Assembly: GCA_964396055.1 (NCBI GenBank)
Contig: CAYNDV010000005.1
Location: 1-64,000 of the forward strand
Reading direction: 5' to 3'
DNA length: 64,000 bases
From: CAYJPV01 sp964396055
GTDB lineage: Bacteria; Acidobacteriota; Vicinamibacteria; Vicinamibacterales; JAKQTR01
The notes below the pieces were generated by a model. That model worked only from the letters and a program-made list of their open reading frames with translations, did no database searches and had not been told where the DNA came from. Of the stretch, positions 35,671 through 44,275 are shown in pieces. The stretch's first letter is position 1. Each line of letters opens with the position of its first letter. Made by a program: the position numbers and the translations under genes.

Positions 35671-37146
35671 TCAGGCGCCGGGGAACACCATCCGTTCGAC
35701 GAACGTGTCCATGAACTGCGGGTCCGACGCCAGGTCCACGTGCGTGCAGCGCGACAATGCGCGTGCGAGGATCGCGTCCCGCCGGCCGCCCGCAAGCAGC
35801 AGCAGGCGGGCGCCGCGCAGGGCCGTATTGCCGGCTGCCGTCGGCGAGGTGGCCCACGCCGGCAACAACCCGATGCGCCGGGCGGCCCCTGCCTCGACGT
35901 AGTTGCCGAAGGCCCCCGCGAGGAAGACACGATCGGGCGCGAGCACGCGGCCGCCCAGCAGCAGATCGAACCCCGCCGCGAGCGCGCCCTTCGCCAGTTG
36001 CAGTTCGCGGATGTCGGCCTGGGTCAGTCGCACGGGTCCGGCCAGCGCGATGTGAGGCACGCCGGGCGACAACCGGCCGTTCGGACCGATCCAACCCAGG
36101 TCGAGGGCGGCCGCCACGGCGTCCACCAGCCCGCTCCCACACAGCCCCCGCGCCGGGCCGCCGCCGATCACGTGGCCTGCCAGCGCCCCGTCGACCACGC
36201 GCACCCGGTCGATCGCCCCCGTGCCCGCGCGCATGCCCATGCCGATGCGTCCGCCCTCAAAGGCGGGCCCGGCCGCCGTGGACGCGCAACGGATCCCCGA
36301 CCGGCACCCGACAGCGATCTCCCCGTTCGTCCCGAGATCGAGCAGGGCCCCGGGCACGTCGGCGTCGGCCAGCCCGGTGGCCACGATGCCCGCGAGCACG
36401 TCGCTCCCCACGAACCCGCCGATGCACGGCAGGAAGGTCGCGCCTGCCGCGGCGCGCATGTGCCACCCGAGTTGCCGGGCCTCGAACGTCCGGGCCTCCG
36501 GCGTGGGCGTCTGGAAGGGCGCCGCGGCCAGCGGCTCGACGTCGAGGCCGCAGAAGAGGTGGTGCATCGCGGTGTTGCCGACCAGGAGAATCTCGGCCGC
36601 CGCGTCGTCGGGCGCGACGCGCGCGACGACGTCGCCAACGGCCTCCCGGATCAGGCGCGTCAGCGCGCCCGGGGCGCCCCGTTCGTGGTGGATGCGGCTC
36701 ATCACGTCCGCGCCGAACCGAGCCTGCGGGTTCAACGCGGTCTCGACGGCCAGCACCAGCCCCGTCTCCCGGTCGACCGCCTGGGCCACCAGGGTCGTCG
36801 TGCCGACGTCCACGACCACGCCAATGCCCGCGCCGGGCTCGAAGGGAACCGGGGCCCGGTCGTCGAGGATCGTCGCGGACCACTGGGCGATCTCGAGGGT
36901 CACCGGGCCGGCGGCTTCGGCGAGGCAGCCCAGGCGCCATCCGTCCGCGATGTCCGACGCGGCGAGCGCCTCGCGCATGGTGGCGTTCACCGGCACGTGG
37001 CCCTCGAGCACGCGCACCTTGCAGCCGCCGCAGAGGGACACGCCCCCGCACGGGAACTCGACGCCGCGCTCGAACAGCAGGTCGCGCAGCGTCCGTCCCG
37101 GCACGGCCTCGAGGCGCACGATCTGGACCCGCGCGTCGTCGTTCAT
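35671..37146 (-). CDS. ASKHA-domain corrinoid-activator-like protein with 2Fe-2S domain (DUF4445/RACo type)
   Basis: 491 residues. The N-terminal 2Fe-2S ferredoxin domain has EFPCGGVSLCGGCKVRV and a later WRLGC, giving four ligands. The rest is an ASKHA ATPase fold with VVDVGTTTL (phosphate 1), GNTAMHH, LLDLGTNGE (phosphate 2) and GLCGSGLVD. Proteins of this design reductively reactivate Co(II) corrinoid in methyltransferase systems using ATP (RACo, RamA-like). No corrinoid protein or methyltransferase gene is visible in the window, so its client must lie elsewhere or be lost. Start ATG at 37146, with a leader of about 145 bases. Confidence 0.88.
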   Translation of the reverse strand: MNDDARVQIVRLEAVPGRTLRDLLFERGVEFPCGGVSLCGGCKVRVLEGHVPVNATMREALAASDIADGWRLGCLAEAAGPVTLEIAQWSATILDDRAPVPFEPGAGIGVVVDVGTTTLVAQAVDRETGLVLAVETALNPQARFGADVMSRIHHERGAPGALTRLIREAVGDVVARVAPDDAAAEILLVGNTAMHHLFCGLDVEPLAAAPFQTPTPEARTFEARQLGWHMRAAAGATFLPCIGGFVGSDVLAGIVATGLADADVPGALLDLGTNGEIAVGCRSGIRCASTAAGPAFEGGRIGMGMRAGTGAIDRVRVVDGALAGHVIGGGPARGLCGSGLVDAVAAALDLGWIGPNGRLSPGVPHIALAGPVRLTQADIRELQLAKGALAAGFDLLLGGRVLAPDRVFLAGAFGNYVEAGAARRIGLLPAWATSPTAAGNTALRGARLLLLAGGRRDAILARALSRCTHVDLASDPQFMDTFVERMVFPGA

Positions 37147-37454
37147 CGCGAGACCCGATCGAACCTTGCGACGCCGTTCATGCGGCGCCGCTCAGCCGGC
37201 GCGCCAGGCTCACCGCGGCGCTGGCGGCTCGGGGCTGTGGACGCGTTCGCGCTGGCAGTCGGCATCGGGGTTCCTGGCCGGACCGTCCGGCGCCGCGCCA
37301 GCATCGCCTGTTGCGCGCTCGGATGTCAACGTGACGCGAAATCACGCGGGGCACCAGGCCTGCCGGAGCGCGTCGCTCAACGTCCGGGTCGGCCGCGCCC
37401 GCAGTCCTCGACGTTCAGGCTGTGGTACCCTAAGGTTCGTCGAGCCCCGCAGCC
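37147..37454. other. 308-base divergent spacer between the ASKHA gene and mrpA
   Basis: No gene. It holds the minus-strand promoter at 37300-37329 and, on the plus strand, only a possible -10 (TACCCT, 37426-37431) for the mrp operon. The GC-rich ASKHA leader can fold into several stems, but I could not match it to a cobalamin, SAM or SAH riboswitch. Confidence 0.5.
37300..37329 (-). promoter_or_regulatory. promoter of the ASKHA gene
   Basis: Minus strand: perfect -35 TTGACA (37329-37324), 18-base spacer, -10 GATGCT (37305-37300). Confidence 0.4.
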
Positions 37455-39773
37455 ATGCTGGCACCAATCCTCGCACTCCTCCTCGCCTCGGCCCTCGCCC
37501 CGGCGGCGCACCGCGTCCTCGGAAAACGCGCAGGGGTGGTCCTCGCCTCGGCGCCGGCCCTTCTCTTCGCCCATTTCGCCCGATTCCTGGGCCCCGCCGC
37601 CGCTGGACAGGCCGTCGAGGAGTCCTGGCCCTGGGTGGCCGGCATGGGCATTCGTCTCGCCTTCCGCCTCGACGGGCTCTCGCTCCTCTTCGCGTTCCTC
37701 GTGACCGGCATCGGGGCCATCGTCATCGTCTACGGCGGCGGCTACCTCAAGGGCGATTCCCGGCTCCCGCGCTTCTACTCGGCGATCCTCTTCTTCATGG
37801 CCGCGATGCTCGGCCTGGTCCTGGCCGACGACGCGCTCGCCCTCTTCGTGTTCTGGGAGTTGACGAGCGTGAGCTCGTACCTCCTCATCGGCTTCGACCA
37901 CGAGCAGGAGAAGGCGCGCAAGAGCGCGCTCCAGGCTCTGTTCGTGACCGGCGCGGGCGGCCTCGCCCTCCTCGCCGGCCTGCTGCTCATCGGCCAGGTC
38001 GCTGGGACGCTGCAGTTGTCGGCCCTCGGCGCCCAGGCCGCCGCGATCCAGGGCCACGACGTGTACCTCCCCGCGCTGCTCCTCGTGCTGCTCGGGGCGT
38101 TCACGAAGTCGGCCCAGTTCCCCTTCCACTTCTGGCTGCCCGGAGCGATGGCCGCCCCGAGCCCGGTGAGCGCATACCTGCACTCGGCCACGATGGTGAA
38201 GGCGGGAATCTACCTCCTCGCCCGCCTCAATCCCGCCCTCGGCGGGACGGACGCCTGGCACTACCTCGTCATCCTCGCTGGCACCGCAACGCTGGTCACC
38301 GGCGCCGTCCTCGCCTACGGCCAGACCGATCTCAAGCGTCTGCTCGCGTTCACGACCGTGAGCGCCCTCGGGACCCTCACCCTGCTGGTCGGGATCTCGA
38401 CCGACCTCTCGGCCCGCGCCGCGATGGTGTTCCTCCTGGTCCACGCCCTCTACAAGGCTGCCCTCTTCCTCGGCGTGGGGGCAATCGACCACGAGGCCGG
38501 CACGCGCGACGTGCGCCTCCTCGGAGGGCTCGCCCGGCTCATGCCCCTGACCGGGATTGCCGTGATCGCGTCCGCGTTGTCGATGGCGGGGCTGCCCCCC
38601 TTCTTCGGCTTCCTCGCGAAGGAGCTCTTCTACGAGGCCAAGTACGAGGCCCCGCAGGCGGGAGACCTTCTGGTGGTCGCCAGCTTCGTGGGCAGCGCGC
38701 TGGTCGCGGCGGCGGCGGGGCTCGTGGCCTGGCGGCCGTTCTTCGGCCGCGTGCGCGGGGCGCCGACGCACGTCCACGAGGCGCCGCCCGCCCTGTGGCT
38801 GGGTCCCGTCCTCCTCGCCGCCTCGAGCGTGGCGCTCGGTCTCTTTCCCGAACTGCTCGCCGTCCCGCTCGTCCAGCCGGCGGCGAGCGCGGTGCAGGGC
38901 GAGCACACCGAGGTCGTCCTCCGTCCGTGGGCCGGGGTGAACCCCGCGTTTGTCCAGACCCTGCTGATGCTCGCCCTCGGCGGCGTGCTCTACGCAGCCC
39001 ATGACCGGATGCTCCTGCGTCTCGAGCCGCTGCGGAGGCTCGCGGCGTGGGGCCCCAACCGCGTCTACCAGGCCGTGCTGGCGGCCATCGTCGCGCTGTC
39101 GAAGGCCCAGACGCGGCTCCTCCAGAACGGGGTCCTCGGCTGGTATCTGTTCGTGACCATCGGCACCACGGTGGCCCTCGGCAGCTACGCCCTCGTGACG
39201 CGGGTGGGGGCCGTGGACGCGCCCCTCGAGCCCGTGCGGCCCGGCGAAGCGCTCGTGGCCCTCGCCATGGCGGCGGCGGCGGTGGCGGTCGTGCGCGCGC
39301 GGTCCCTCCTGGTCGCGATCGCCGCGCTGGGCGTCGTCGGCTACGGCGTGGCCGTCGTGTTCCTGCTGTTCGGCGGGCCGGATCTTGCCCTGACCCAGTT
39401 CTCGATCGAGACGCTGTCGGTGCTCCTCTTCGTGCTCGTGCTGCGCCGCCTGCCGCCGCTGCGGACCCTCTCGCCGCGCAAGGAGCGTGTGCGCGACGGT
39501 GTGCTGGCCGTGGCGGGCGGGGCGTTCGTGACCGTCCTGGTGCTCGCGGCGACCGCCGCCCCCCCCTCGACGGCGCTGCGCGACTACTTCGCGGCGAACA
39601 GCCTCGCCCTGGCCTACGGGCGCAACGTGGTGAACGTGATTCTCGTCGACTTCCGGGGATTCGACACCCTCGGGGAGATTACCGTGCTCGCGGTCGCCGC
39701 GATCGGCGTGGTCGCGCTCCTGCGTCTGAGGGCGACGGGGAAGGGAGAGGAGGCCCGCAAGTGGACTCTCTGA
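37455..39773 (+). CDS. mrpA: Na+/H+ antiporter subunit MrpA
   Basis: 772 residues. The NuoL-like part (about 16 helices) shows Glu in FVFWELTSVSSYLLIGFDHEQE, Lys in FTKSAQFPFHFWLPGAMAAPSPVSAYLHSATMVKAG and LKRLLAFTTVSALGTL. The C-terminal part (from about residue 610, LFGGPDLALTQFSIETLSVLLFVLVLRRLP) is the MbhD/MbhE-like extension specific to MrpA. First gene of a complete mrpABCDEFG operon; it overlaps mrpB by 13 bases. The Mrp complex exports Na+ in exchange for several H+ and is needed for sodium and alkaline pH tolerance. Confidence 0.95.
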   Translation: MLAPILALLLASALAPAAHRVLGKRAGVVLASAPALLFAHFARFLGPAAAGQAVEESWPWVAGMGIRLAFRLDGLSLLFAFLVTGIGAIVIVYGGGYLKGDSRLPRFYSAILFFMAAMLGLVLADDALALFVFWELTSVSSYLLIGFDHEQEKARKSALQALFVTGAGGLALLAGLLLIGQVAGTLQLSALGAQAAAIQGHDVYLPALLLVLLGAFTKSAQFPFHFWLPGAMAAPSPVSAYLHSATMVKAGIYLLARLNPALGGTDAWHYLVILAGTATLVTGAVLAYGQTDLKRLLAFTTVSALGTLTLLVGISTDLSARAAMVFLLVHALYKAALFLGVGAIDHEAGTRDVRLLGGLARLMPLTGIAVIASALSMAGLPPFFGFLAKELFYEAKYEAPQAGDLLVVASFVGSALVAAAAGLVAWRPFFGRVRGAPTHVHEAPPALWLGPVLLAASSVALGLFPELLAVPLVQPAASAVQGEHTEVVLRPWAGVNPAFVQTLLMLALGGVLYAAHDRMLLRLEPLRRLAAWGPNRVYQAVLAAIVALSKAQTRLLQNGVLGWYLFVTIGTTVALGSYALVTRVGAVDAPLEPVRPGEALVALAMAAAAVAVVRARSLLVAIAALGVVGYGVAVVFLLFGGPDLALTQFSIETLSVLLFVLVLRRLPPLRTLSPRKERVRDGVLAVAGGAFVTVLVLAATAAPPSTALRDYFAANSLALAYGRNVVNVILVDFRGFDTLGEITVLAVAAIGVVALLRLRATGKGEEARKWTL

Positions 39774-40174
39774 TCCTGCGCTCCGGGGCGCGCTTCCTGG
39801 TGCCCCTCACGCTGCTGTTCTCCGTGTTCGTCCTCGTTCGCGGGCACAACGAGCCGGGAGGCGGCTTCGTGGGGGGGCTCGTCGCGGCAACCGCCTTCGC
39901 CATCGTCCTGCTCTCGGAGGGCCTGGACCGGGCTCGTCAGCTCCTGCGCCTCGACCCGCTCACCCTCGTGGCGGCCGGCCTCGTCGTGGCCCTCGCCTCC
40001 GGAATCCCTCCCATCCTGCGCGCCGGGCCGTTCATGACCGGGTGGTGGCTGAAGGTTCCGCTGCCGGTGGTCGGGAAGGTGGGCTCCCCGGTGGTCTTCG
40101 ACGTGGGCGTCTACCTCGTCGTCCTGGGGATCGTCCTCGCGATCCTCTTCGCGCTGGCCGAGGAGGAACCGTGA
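39761..40174 (+). CDS. mrpB: Na+/H+ antiporter subunit MrpB
   Basis: 137 residues, four helices, with the signature VRGHNEPGGGFVGGLVAATAFAI. GTG start at 39761 behind AGAGGAGG, inside the end of mrpA (13-base overlap). The stop overlaps the mrpC start as GTGA. In some operons MrpB is fused to MrpA; here it is separate (seven-gene type). Confidence 0.93.
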   Translation: MDSLILRSGARFLVPLTLLFSVFVLVRGHNEPGGGFVGGLVAATAFAIVLLSEGLDRARQLLRLDPLTLVAAGLVVALASGIPPILRAGPFMTGWWLKVPLPVVGKVGSPVVFDVGVYLVVLGIVLAILFALAEEEP

Positions 40175-40518
40175 CGACACTGTTCGCCGCCGTGATCGGC
40201 ATCCTCTACGCGGCCGGGCTCTACCTCGTGATGCGCCGCAGCGTCGTCAAGCTCGTGCTCGGCCTCGCCCTGCTCGGCCACGCCGCGAACCTGCTCATCT
40301 TCACCATGGGCCGGCTCTCCCGGGCTGCGGCCCCGATCATCCCGGCCGGGGCGGAGAGGCTCGTCCCGCCCCACGCCGATCCGGTGCCCCAGGCCCTCGT
40401 GCTCACAGCCATCGTGATCGGCTTCGGCGTCCAGGCCTTCGCTCTCGTGCTCGTGAAGCGGGCGTATCGGGAGACCGGCACGGACGACCTCGACGCCCTG
40501 AGGTCCACGGATTCATGA
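40171..40518 (+). CDS. mrpC: Na+/H+ antiporter subunit MrpC
   Basis: 115 residues, three helices, NuoK-like. LGLALLGHAANLLIFTMGRL and DPVPQALVLTAIVIGFGVQAFALVL are family signatures, the latter with the D-P-x-P-Q-A-L-V-L-T-A-I-V-I-x-x-A/G motif. GTG start at 40171 overlaps the mrpB stop; its own stop overlaps the ATG of mrpD. Confidence 0.93.
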   Translation: MTTLFAAVIGILYAAGLYLVMRRSVVKLVLGLALLGHAANLLIFTMGRLSRAAAPIIPAGAERLVPPHADPVPQALVLTAIVIGFGVQAFALVLVKRAYRETGTDDLDALRSTDS

Positions 40519-42011
40519 CGGCGCTCGTCGTGCTTCCCGTCCTCGTGCCTCTCGCGACGGCGATCGCGTGCCTGGCCCTGCGGCCGTGGCGGATGGCCGT
40601 GCGCGCCGCGAGCGTCCTCGGGGCGGCCGCCCATCTCGCCGTCGCGGCCGCGCTGCTCGCGCGCGTGGACGGGTCGGGCATCCAGGTCATGCAGATGGGC
40701 GCCTGGCCCGCCCCGTTCGGGATCAGTTTCGTCGCCGACCTCCTCGCGGCGATCATGGTGCTGCTCGCCGGGATCACCGGCCTCGCCGTCGCCGTCTACT
40801 CGCTGGGCTCGATCGATGCCGCCCGCGAGCGCCACGGCTACCACGCCCTCTTCCATGTCCTCCTGATGGGCGTGAGCATGGCGTTCCTGACCGGGGATCT
40901 GTTCAACCTGTACGTGGCGTTCGAGGTCATGCTCATGGCCTCGTTCGTGCTGCTCGCCCTCGGGGGTGAACGGGCCCAGCTCGAGGGGAGCGTGAAGTAC
41001 GTGGCGCTCAACCTCTTCTCCTCGGCCATCTTCCTCGCCGCGGTGGGTGTCCTCTACGGCGTCGCGGGCACGCTCAACATGGCCGACCTCGCCCGCGCCA
41101 TCGAGCGGGGTGTCGCCCCCGGCCTCGTCACGACGCTCGCCTGCCTGTTCCTGGTCGCCTTCGGCATCAAGGCCGCCGTTTTCCCGCTCTTCTTCTGGCT
41201 CCCCGCGTCGTACCACACGCCGCCGGTCGCGGTGTCCGCGATCTTCGCGGGCCTGCTCACCAAGGTGGGCGTCTACGCGCTCGTGCGGGCCTTCACGCTC
41301 GTCTTCGTGGGCGATACCGCGCTCACGCACAGCCTCATCCTCGCGGTCGCGGTGCTGACGATGGTCACCGGCGTCCTCGGGGCGGCGGCCCAGTTCGAGT
41401 TCCGCCGGGTGCTCTCCTTCCACATCGTCAGCCAGATCGGCTACATGGTGCTCGGTCTGGGCCTGTTCACGCCGCTCGCCCTCGCGGGAACGGTGTTCTA
41501 CCTGATGCACCACATCGTCGTGAAGACGAATCTCTTCCTCATCGGGGGAATCGTGATGCGCCTCGGCGGCACGCTGGACCTCGCGGCGCTGGGCGGCCTC
41601 TACCGCCGGCGCCCGGGCCTCGCGATCCTCTTCCTGGTGCCCGCGTTCTCGCTGGCGGGCATTCCGCCCCTCTCGGGTTTCTGGGGCAAGCTCGTCCTCG
41701 TGAAGGCCGGAATCGAGTCCGGGCAGTACGCGGTGACGGCGGTGGCGCTTGCGGTGAGCCTCCTCACCCTCTTCTCGATGACCAAGCTCTGGAACGAAGC
41801 GTTCTGGAAGGAGCCGCCGGCGGACCATGCGGTGGCGGCTGCCCGGGTGCCGTGGACGCTCCTCGGACCGGTGGTGGCGCTCGCCGCAATCACGGTGGCG
41901 GTAGGCATCGGGGCGGGGCCGGTCTTCGACCTCGCGAGCCGGGCGGCGGCCCAGCTTGCCGATCCCTCCCAGTACGTGCGGGCGGTTCTGGGACCCGAGG
42001 CCCGGCCGTGA
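40515..42011 (+). CDS. mrpD: Na+/H+ antiporter subunit MrpD
   Basis: 498 residues, about 14 helices, NuoM/N-like. Channel residues: Glu in NLYVAFEVMLMASFVLLAL, Lys in GIKAAVFPLFFWLPASYHTPPVAVSAIFAGLLTKVGVYAL, and Phe-Arg-Arg in the later channel helix. SLAGIPPLSGFWGKLVLVKAG is an MrpD mark. Overlaps mrpC by four bases and mrpE by four bases. Confidence 0.95.
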   Translation: MTALVVLPVLVPLATAIACLALRPWRMAVRAASVLGAAAHLAVAAALLARVDGSGIQVMQMGAWPAPFGISFVADLLAAIMVLLAGITGLAVAVYSLGSIDAARERHGYHALFHVLLMGVSMAFLTGDLFNLYVAFEVMLMASFVLLALGGERAQLEGSVKYVALNLFSSAIFLAAVGVLYGVAGTLNMADLARAIERGVAPGLVTTLACLFLVAFGIKAAVFPLFFWLPASYHTPPVAVSAIFAGLLTKVGVYALVRAFTLVFVGDTALTHSLILAVAVLTMVTGVLGAAAQFEFRRVLSFHIVSQIGYMVLGLGLFTPLALAGTVFYLMHHIVVKTNLFLIGGIVMRLGGTLDLAALGGLYRRRPGLAILFLVPAFSLAGIPPLSGFWGKLVLVKAGIESGQYAVTAVALAVSLLTLFSMTKLWNEAFWKEPPADHAVAAARVPWTLLGPVVALAAITVAVGIGAGPVFDLASRAAAQLADPSQYVRAVLGPEARP

Positions 42012-42475
42012 TTGTGGAACTCTCGCTCCTCGCCCTCGCCTGGATGGCCCTCACGGGGGACTGGTCGCTCGCGGCATTCGTGTTCGCATGCGCGCTCGGC
42101 TGGCTCCTCCTGCGACTCGTGCGCCCCCTCGGCGGCGAGGGCTTCCGCCGCGTCCGCCTGGCCCGCCTCCCCGGGTTCCTCGCCTTCGTCCTGAAGGAGG
42201 TGGTGGTCGCGAACCTCAGGGTCGCGGCGGCGGTGATCGTTCCAGCCCGGCGCCTGCGGCCGGCCATCGTCGCGGTGCCCCTGACGCTGGACCGCGACGC
42301 GGAGATCGCGTTGCTCGCCAACCTGATCACGCTGACCCCGGGCACGCTGAGCCTGGACGTCTCTCCCGACCGGCGCACGCTCTACGTGCACGCCATGGCC
42401 ACCACGGGCCCCGACGACCTGCGCCGGGAGATCCGGGACGGCTTCGAGCGGCGGATCCTCGAGGTGTTCCGGTGA
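42008..42475 (+). CDS. mrpE: Na+/H+ antiporter subunit MrpE
   Basis: 155 residues: two to three N-terminal helices, then a soluble domain. FVLKEVVVANLRVAAAVI and LLANLITLTPGTLSLDVSPDRRTLYVHAM are the family signature. GTG start at 42008 overlaps the mrpD stop by four bases. Confidence 0.93.
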   Translation: MIVELSLLALAWMALTGDWSLAAFVFACALGWLLLRLVRPLGGEGFRRVRLARLPGFLAFVLKEVVVANLRVAAAVIVPARRLRPAIVAVPLTLDRDAEIALLANLITLTPGTLSLDVSPDRRTLYVHAMATTGPDDLRREIRDGFERRILEVFR

Positions 42476-42744
42476 GCCCGGCCGCCCTCGGCGCAACCAT
42501 CGCCCTGGCCCTCGTGGGCGTTGCGGTGCTGCTGGCCTTCGTCCGGCTGTTGCGCGGACCGGACCTCGCAAACCGCGTCGTGGCCGTCGACCTTCTGTCC
42601 GGTCTCGGAGTGGGAATCGCGGGCGCAGCCGCCGTCCTGTCGGGCAACCAGGTGTACCTCGACGTCGCCCTCGTCCTCGCCCTCATTGCGTTCCTGGGCA
42701 CCGTGGCCTTCGCCCGCTACGCCGAGCAGGGGGGTGACGAGTGA
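42472..42744 (+). CDS. mrpF: Na+/H+ antiporter subunit MrpF
   Basis: 90 residues, three helices. RLLRGPDLANRVVAVDLLS with the conserved membrane Asp of MrpF, and DVALVLALIAFLGTVAFARY at the end. GTG start overlaps the mrpE stop; its stop overlaps the GTG of mrpG. Confidence 0.93.
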   Translation: MSPAALGATIALALVGVAVLLAFVRLLRGPDLANRVVAVDLLSGLGVGIAGAAAVLSGNQVYLDVALVLALIAFLGTVAFARYAEQGGDE

Positions 42745-43085
42745 GCGCCCTCGTCGCCCTGCTGCTCGTCTCGGGGGCCCTCTTCATGCTCCTGGCCGGC
42801 GTCGGCCTTGTGCGGCTCCCTGATCTCTATACGCGGATGTCGGCCGCGTCGAAGGCCGCGACGCTCGGGGCATCCCTCGTCCTCCTCGGGGCAGCCGTCC
42901 ACTTCGGCACCGCGGCGGCCGCCGGGCGGGCGGTCGTGATCGTGGCGTTCCTCTTCCTGACCGCCCCGCTCGCCGCCCAGGCGATCGGCCGCGCGGGATA
43001 CCGGAGGAAGAGCCCGCTGTGGGAGGGCACCGTCGCCGACGAACTCGCCGGCGCTGAGGACGCGGCAACAGACGCGTCCCGCTAG
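42741..43085 (+). CDS. mrpG: Na+/H+ antiporter subunit MrpG
   Basis: 114 residues, three helices. GLVRLPDLYTRMSAASKAATLG is the MrpG signature, followed by FLFLTAPLAAQAIGRAGYR. GTG start overlaps mrpF. The stop TAG shares the palindrome CTAG with the stop of the convergent minus-strand gene, so the two genes overlap by four bases. Confidence 0.93.
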   Translation: MSALVALLLVSGALFMLLAGVGLVRLPDLYTRMSAASKAATLGASLVLLGAAVHFGTAAAAGRAVVIVAFLFLTAPLAAQAIGRAGYRRKSPLWEGTVADELAGAEDAATDASR

Positions 43086-43993
43086 CGCTCCCACGTGTAG
43101 AGGCGCGTCATCACCACGGGCTGCGGCGCTGCCATCGAGCACACGATCGACATGGTCGGGCAGACGTCCCCGGGCCCGCACGCGGGTGGACCGGGCACCG
43201 AGGCCTCGCCATTCCCGCGCGCGTCCTTGCCGGCTGCTGCGGTCAGCGGCGGGAAGAGCGGAGTGCCGTCCAGGCCCTGGAGTCCGATGTGACAGGAGGC
43301 CGTCGCGCCTGCGCCGGCAACACCGGCGATCTGGAGCCTGGCCGAGCTGCGGAACGTCAGGCCCGGCACCCAGCCCTTCGGCCTCTTGATGTCGAAGCTC
43401 AGCCTGCCCGTGGTCTTCTGTTCCCGGCCGCTCGGTCCCGGGCAGCGAATCTCGAACGCCAGGGACGCCTCGTTGCCGTCGGCTTTCTCGAGGCGGCAAC
43501 CGGGACCGAGGGCCTCGGCCCCCGGCACCTGCAGGGTGGCGTCCCGGAAGATCCACTGGGGTCCCGAGGGCCTCACATCGACGCCGTTCGATCCGCCCCA
43601 CGCCTCACCGCTCTCCATCGGCGCGTCGCACGTGGTGTATCGGCCCGTGAAGGATCCGCCTTCGAACGCGAGCCGGAACCGTCCCCAGTTGTGCTGGCCC
43701 TCGTAGATGGCCGTCGAGCAGCGCTGGCCGGAATGGTCTTCGACCCACCAGTTGCCGTTGAACACGCCTGCGACGAAGAAGCCGCTGAGCCTGATCCGGC
43801 CGGCTGTCGGCGTCGTCACCGTGCCGAGGTAGCCCGCCCCGCCCAGTTCGAACGTCACCAGACCGCGGCTCGAGTACCAGGTGCCGGCGATGGACCGGCT
43901 GGTGGGTGTGGGCTTCACCGACCCGAGTTGAGCCGGGACCGGAACGGGTACCGTGAGCGCGCACGCCAGAACGACGGAGAGGCGAATCAGCAT
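43082..43993 (-). CDS. exported protein of unknown family
   Basis: 303 residues. Signal peptide (LIRLSVVLACALTVPVPVPA), then an all-beta-looking region (SIAGTWYSSRGLVTFELGGAGYLGTV) and scattered cysteines, including CGPGDVCPT near the end, that could form disulfides in the periplasm. No family recognised. The start at 43993 has GGAGGA five bases ahead; an in-frame ATG at 44014 would add seven non-signal residues. Monocistronic; convergent with the mrp operon. Confidence 0.75.
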   Translation of the reverse strand: MLIRLSVVLACALTVPVPVPAQLGSVKPTPTSRSIAGTWYSSRGLVTFELGGAGYLGTVTTPTAGRIRLSGFFVAGVFNGNWWVEDHSGQRCSTAIYEGQHNWGRFRLAFEGGSFTGRYTTCDAPMESGEAWGGSNGVDVRPSGPQWIFRDATLQVPGAEALGPGCRLEKADGNEASLAFEIRCPGPSGREQKTTGRLSFDIKRPKGWVPGLTFRSSARLQIAGVAGAGATASCHIGLQGLDGTPLFPPLTAAAGKDARGNGEASVPGPPACGPGDVCPTMSIVCSMAAPQPVVMTRLYTWER

Positions 43994-44081
43994 GGCTTCC
44001 TCCGAGGAGCACACGGGGGGCCGTGGCGGAACCGACTCGCGCCACGCGGCCAGGTCATGTCTCAGGGGTTACCCTGGCAGC

Positions 44082-44087
44082 ATTGTA
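44082..44087 (-). promoter_or_regulatory. -10 element for the 43082-43993 gene
   Basis: Minus-strand TACAAT (44087-44082), about 89 bases before the start codon. No clear -35. Confidence 0.35.
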
Positions 44088-44275
44088 GCGCCACCACCCT
44101 CGGACTGATCCGGATCCGGCTGGCGACACAGCCGGGATCATTGCGGTCGGGCAGCCCCGGACCTGCCGTTCGCCCCTCGTTCTCCCGCGTTCGTCACATT
44201 CCAGGAGCACCTGCCGCGGGCGTTCGGCACACTCGACCCAGGACGGCGGTCACCGGGCCGCCGACAGGAGGTCGA

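Noticed and set aside
37147..37300. Cobalamin riboswitch before the ASKHA gene
   Set aside because: A CCAGGAACCC-like string recalls the B12 box, but the GCCACTG element and the required pairing could not be found.
35362..37704. 780-codon plus-strand frame opposite the ASKHA gene
   Set aside because: Arg/His/Pro/Ala-rich shadow; the minus strand has complete 2Fe-2S and ASKHA motifs.
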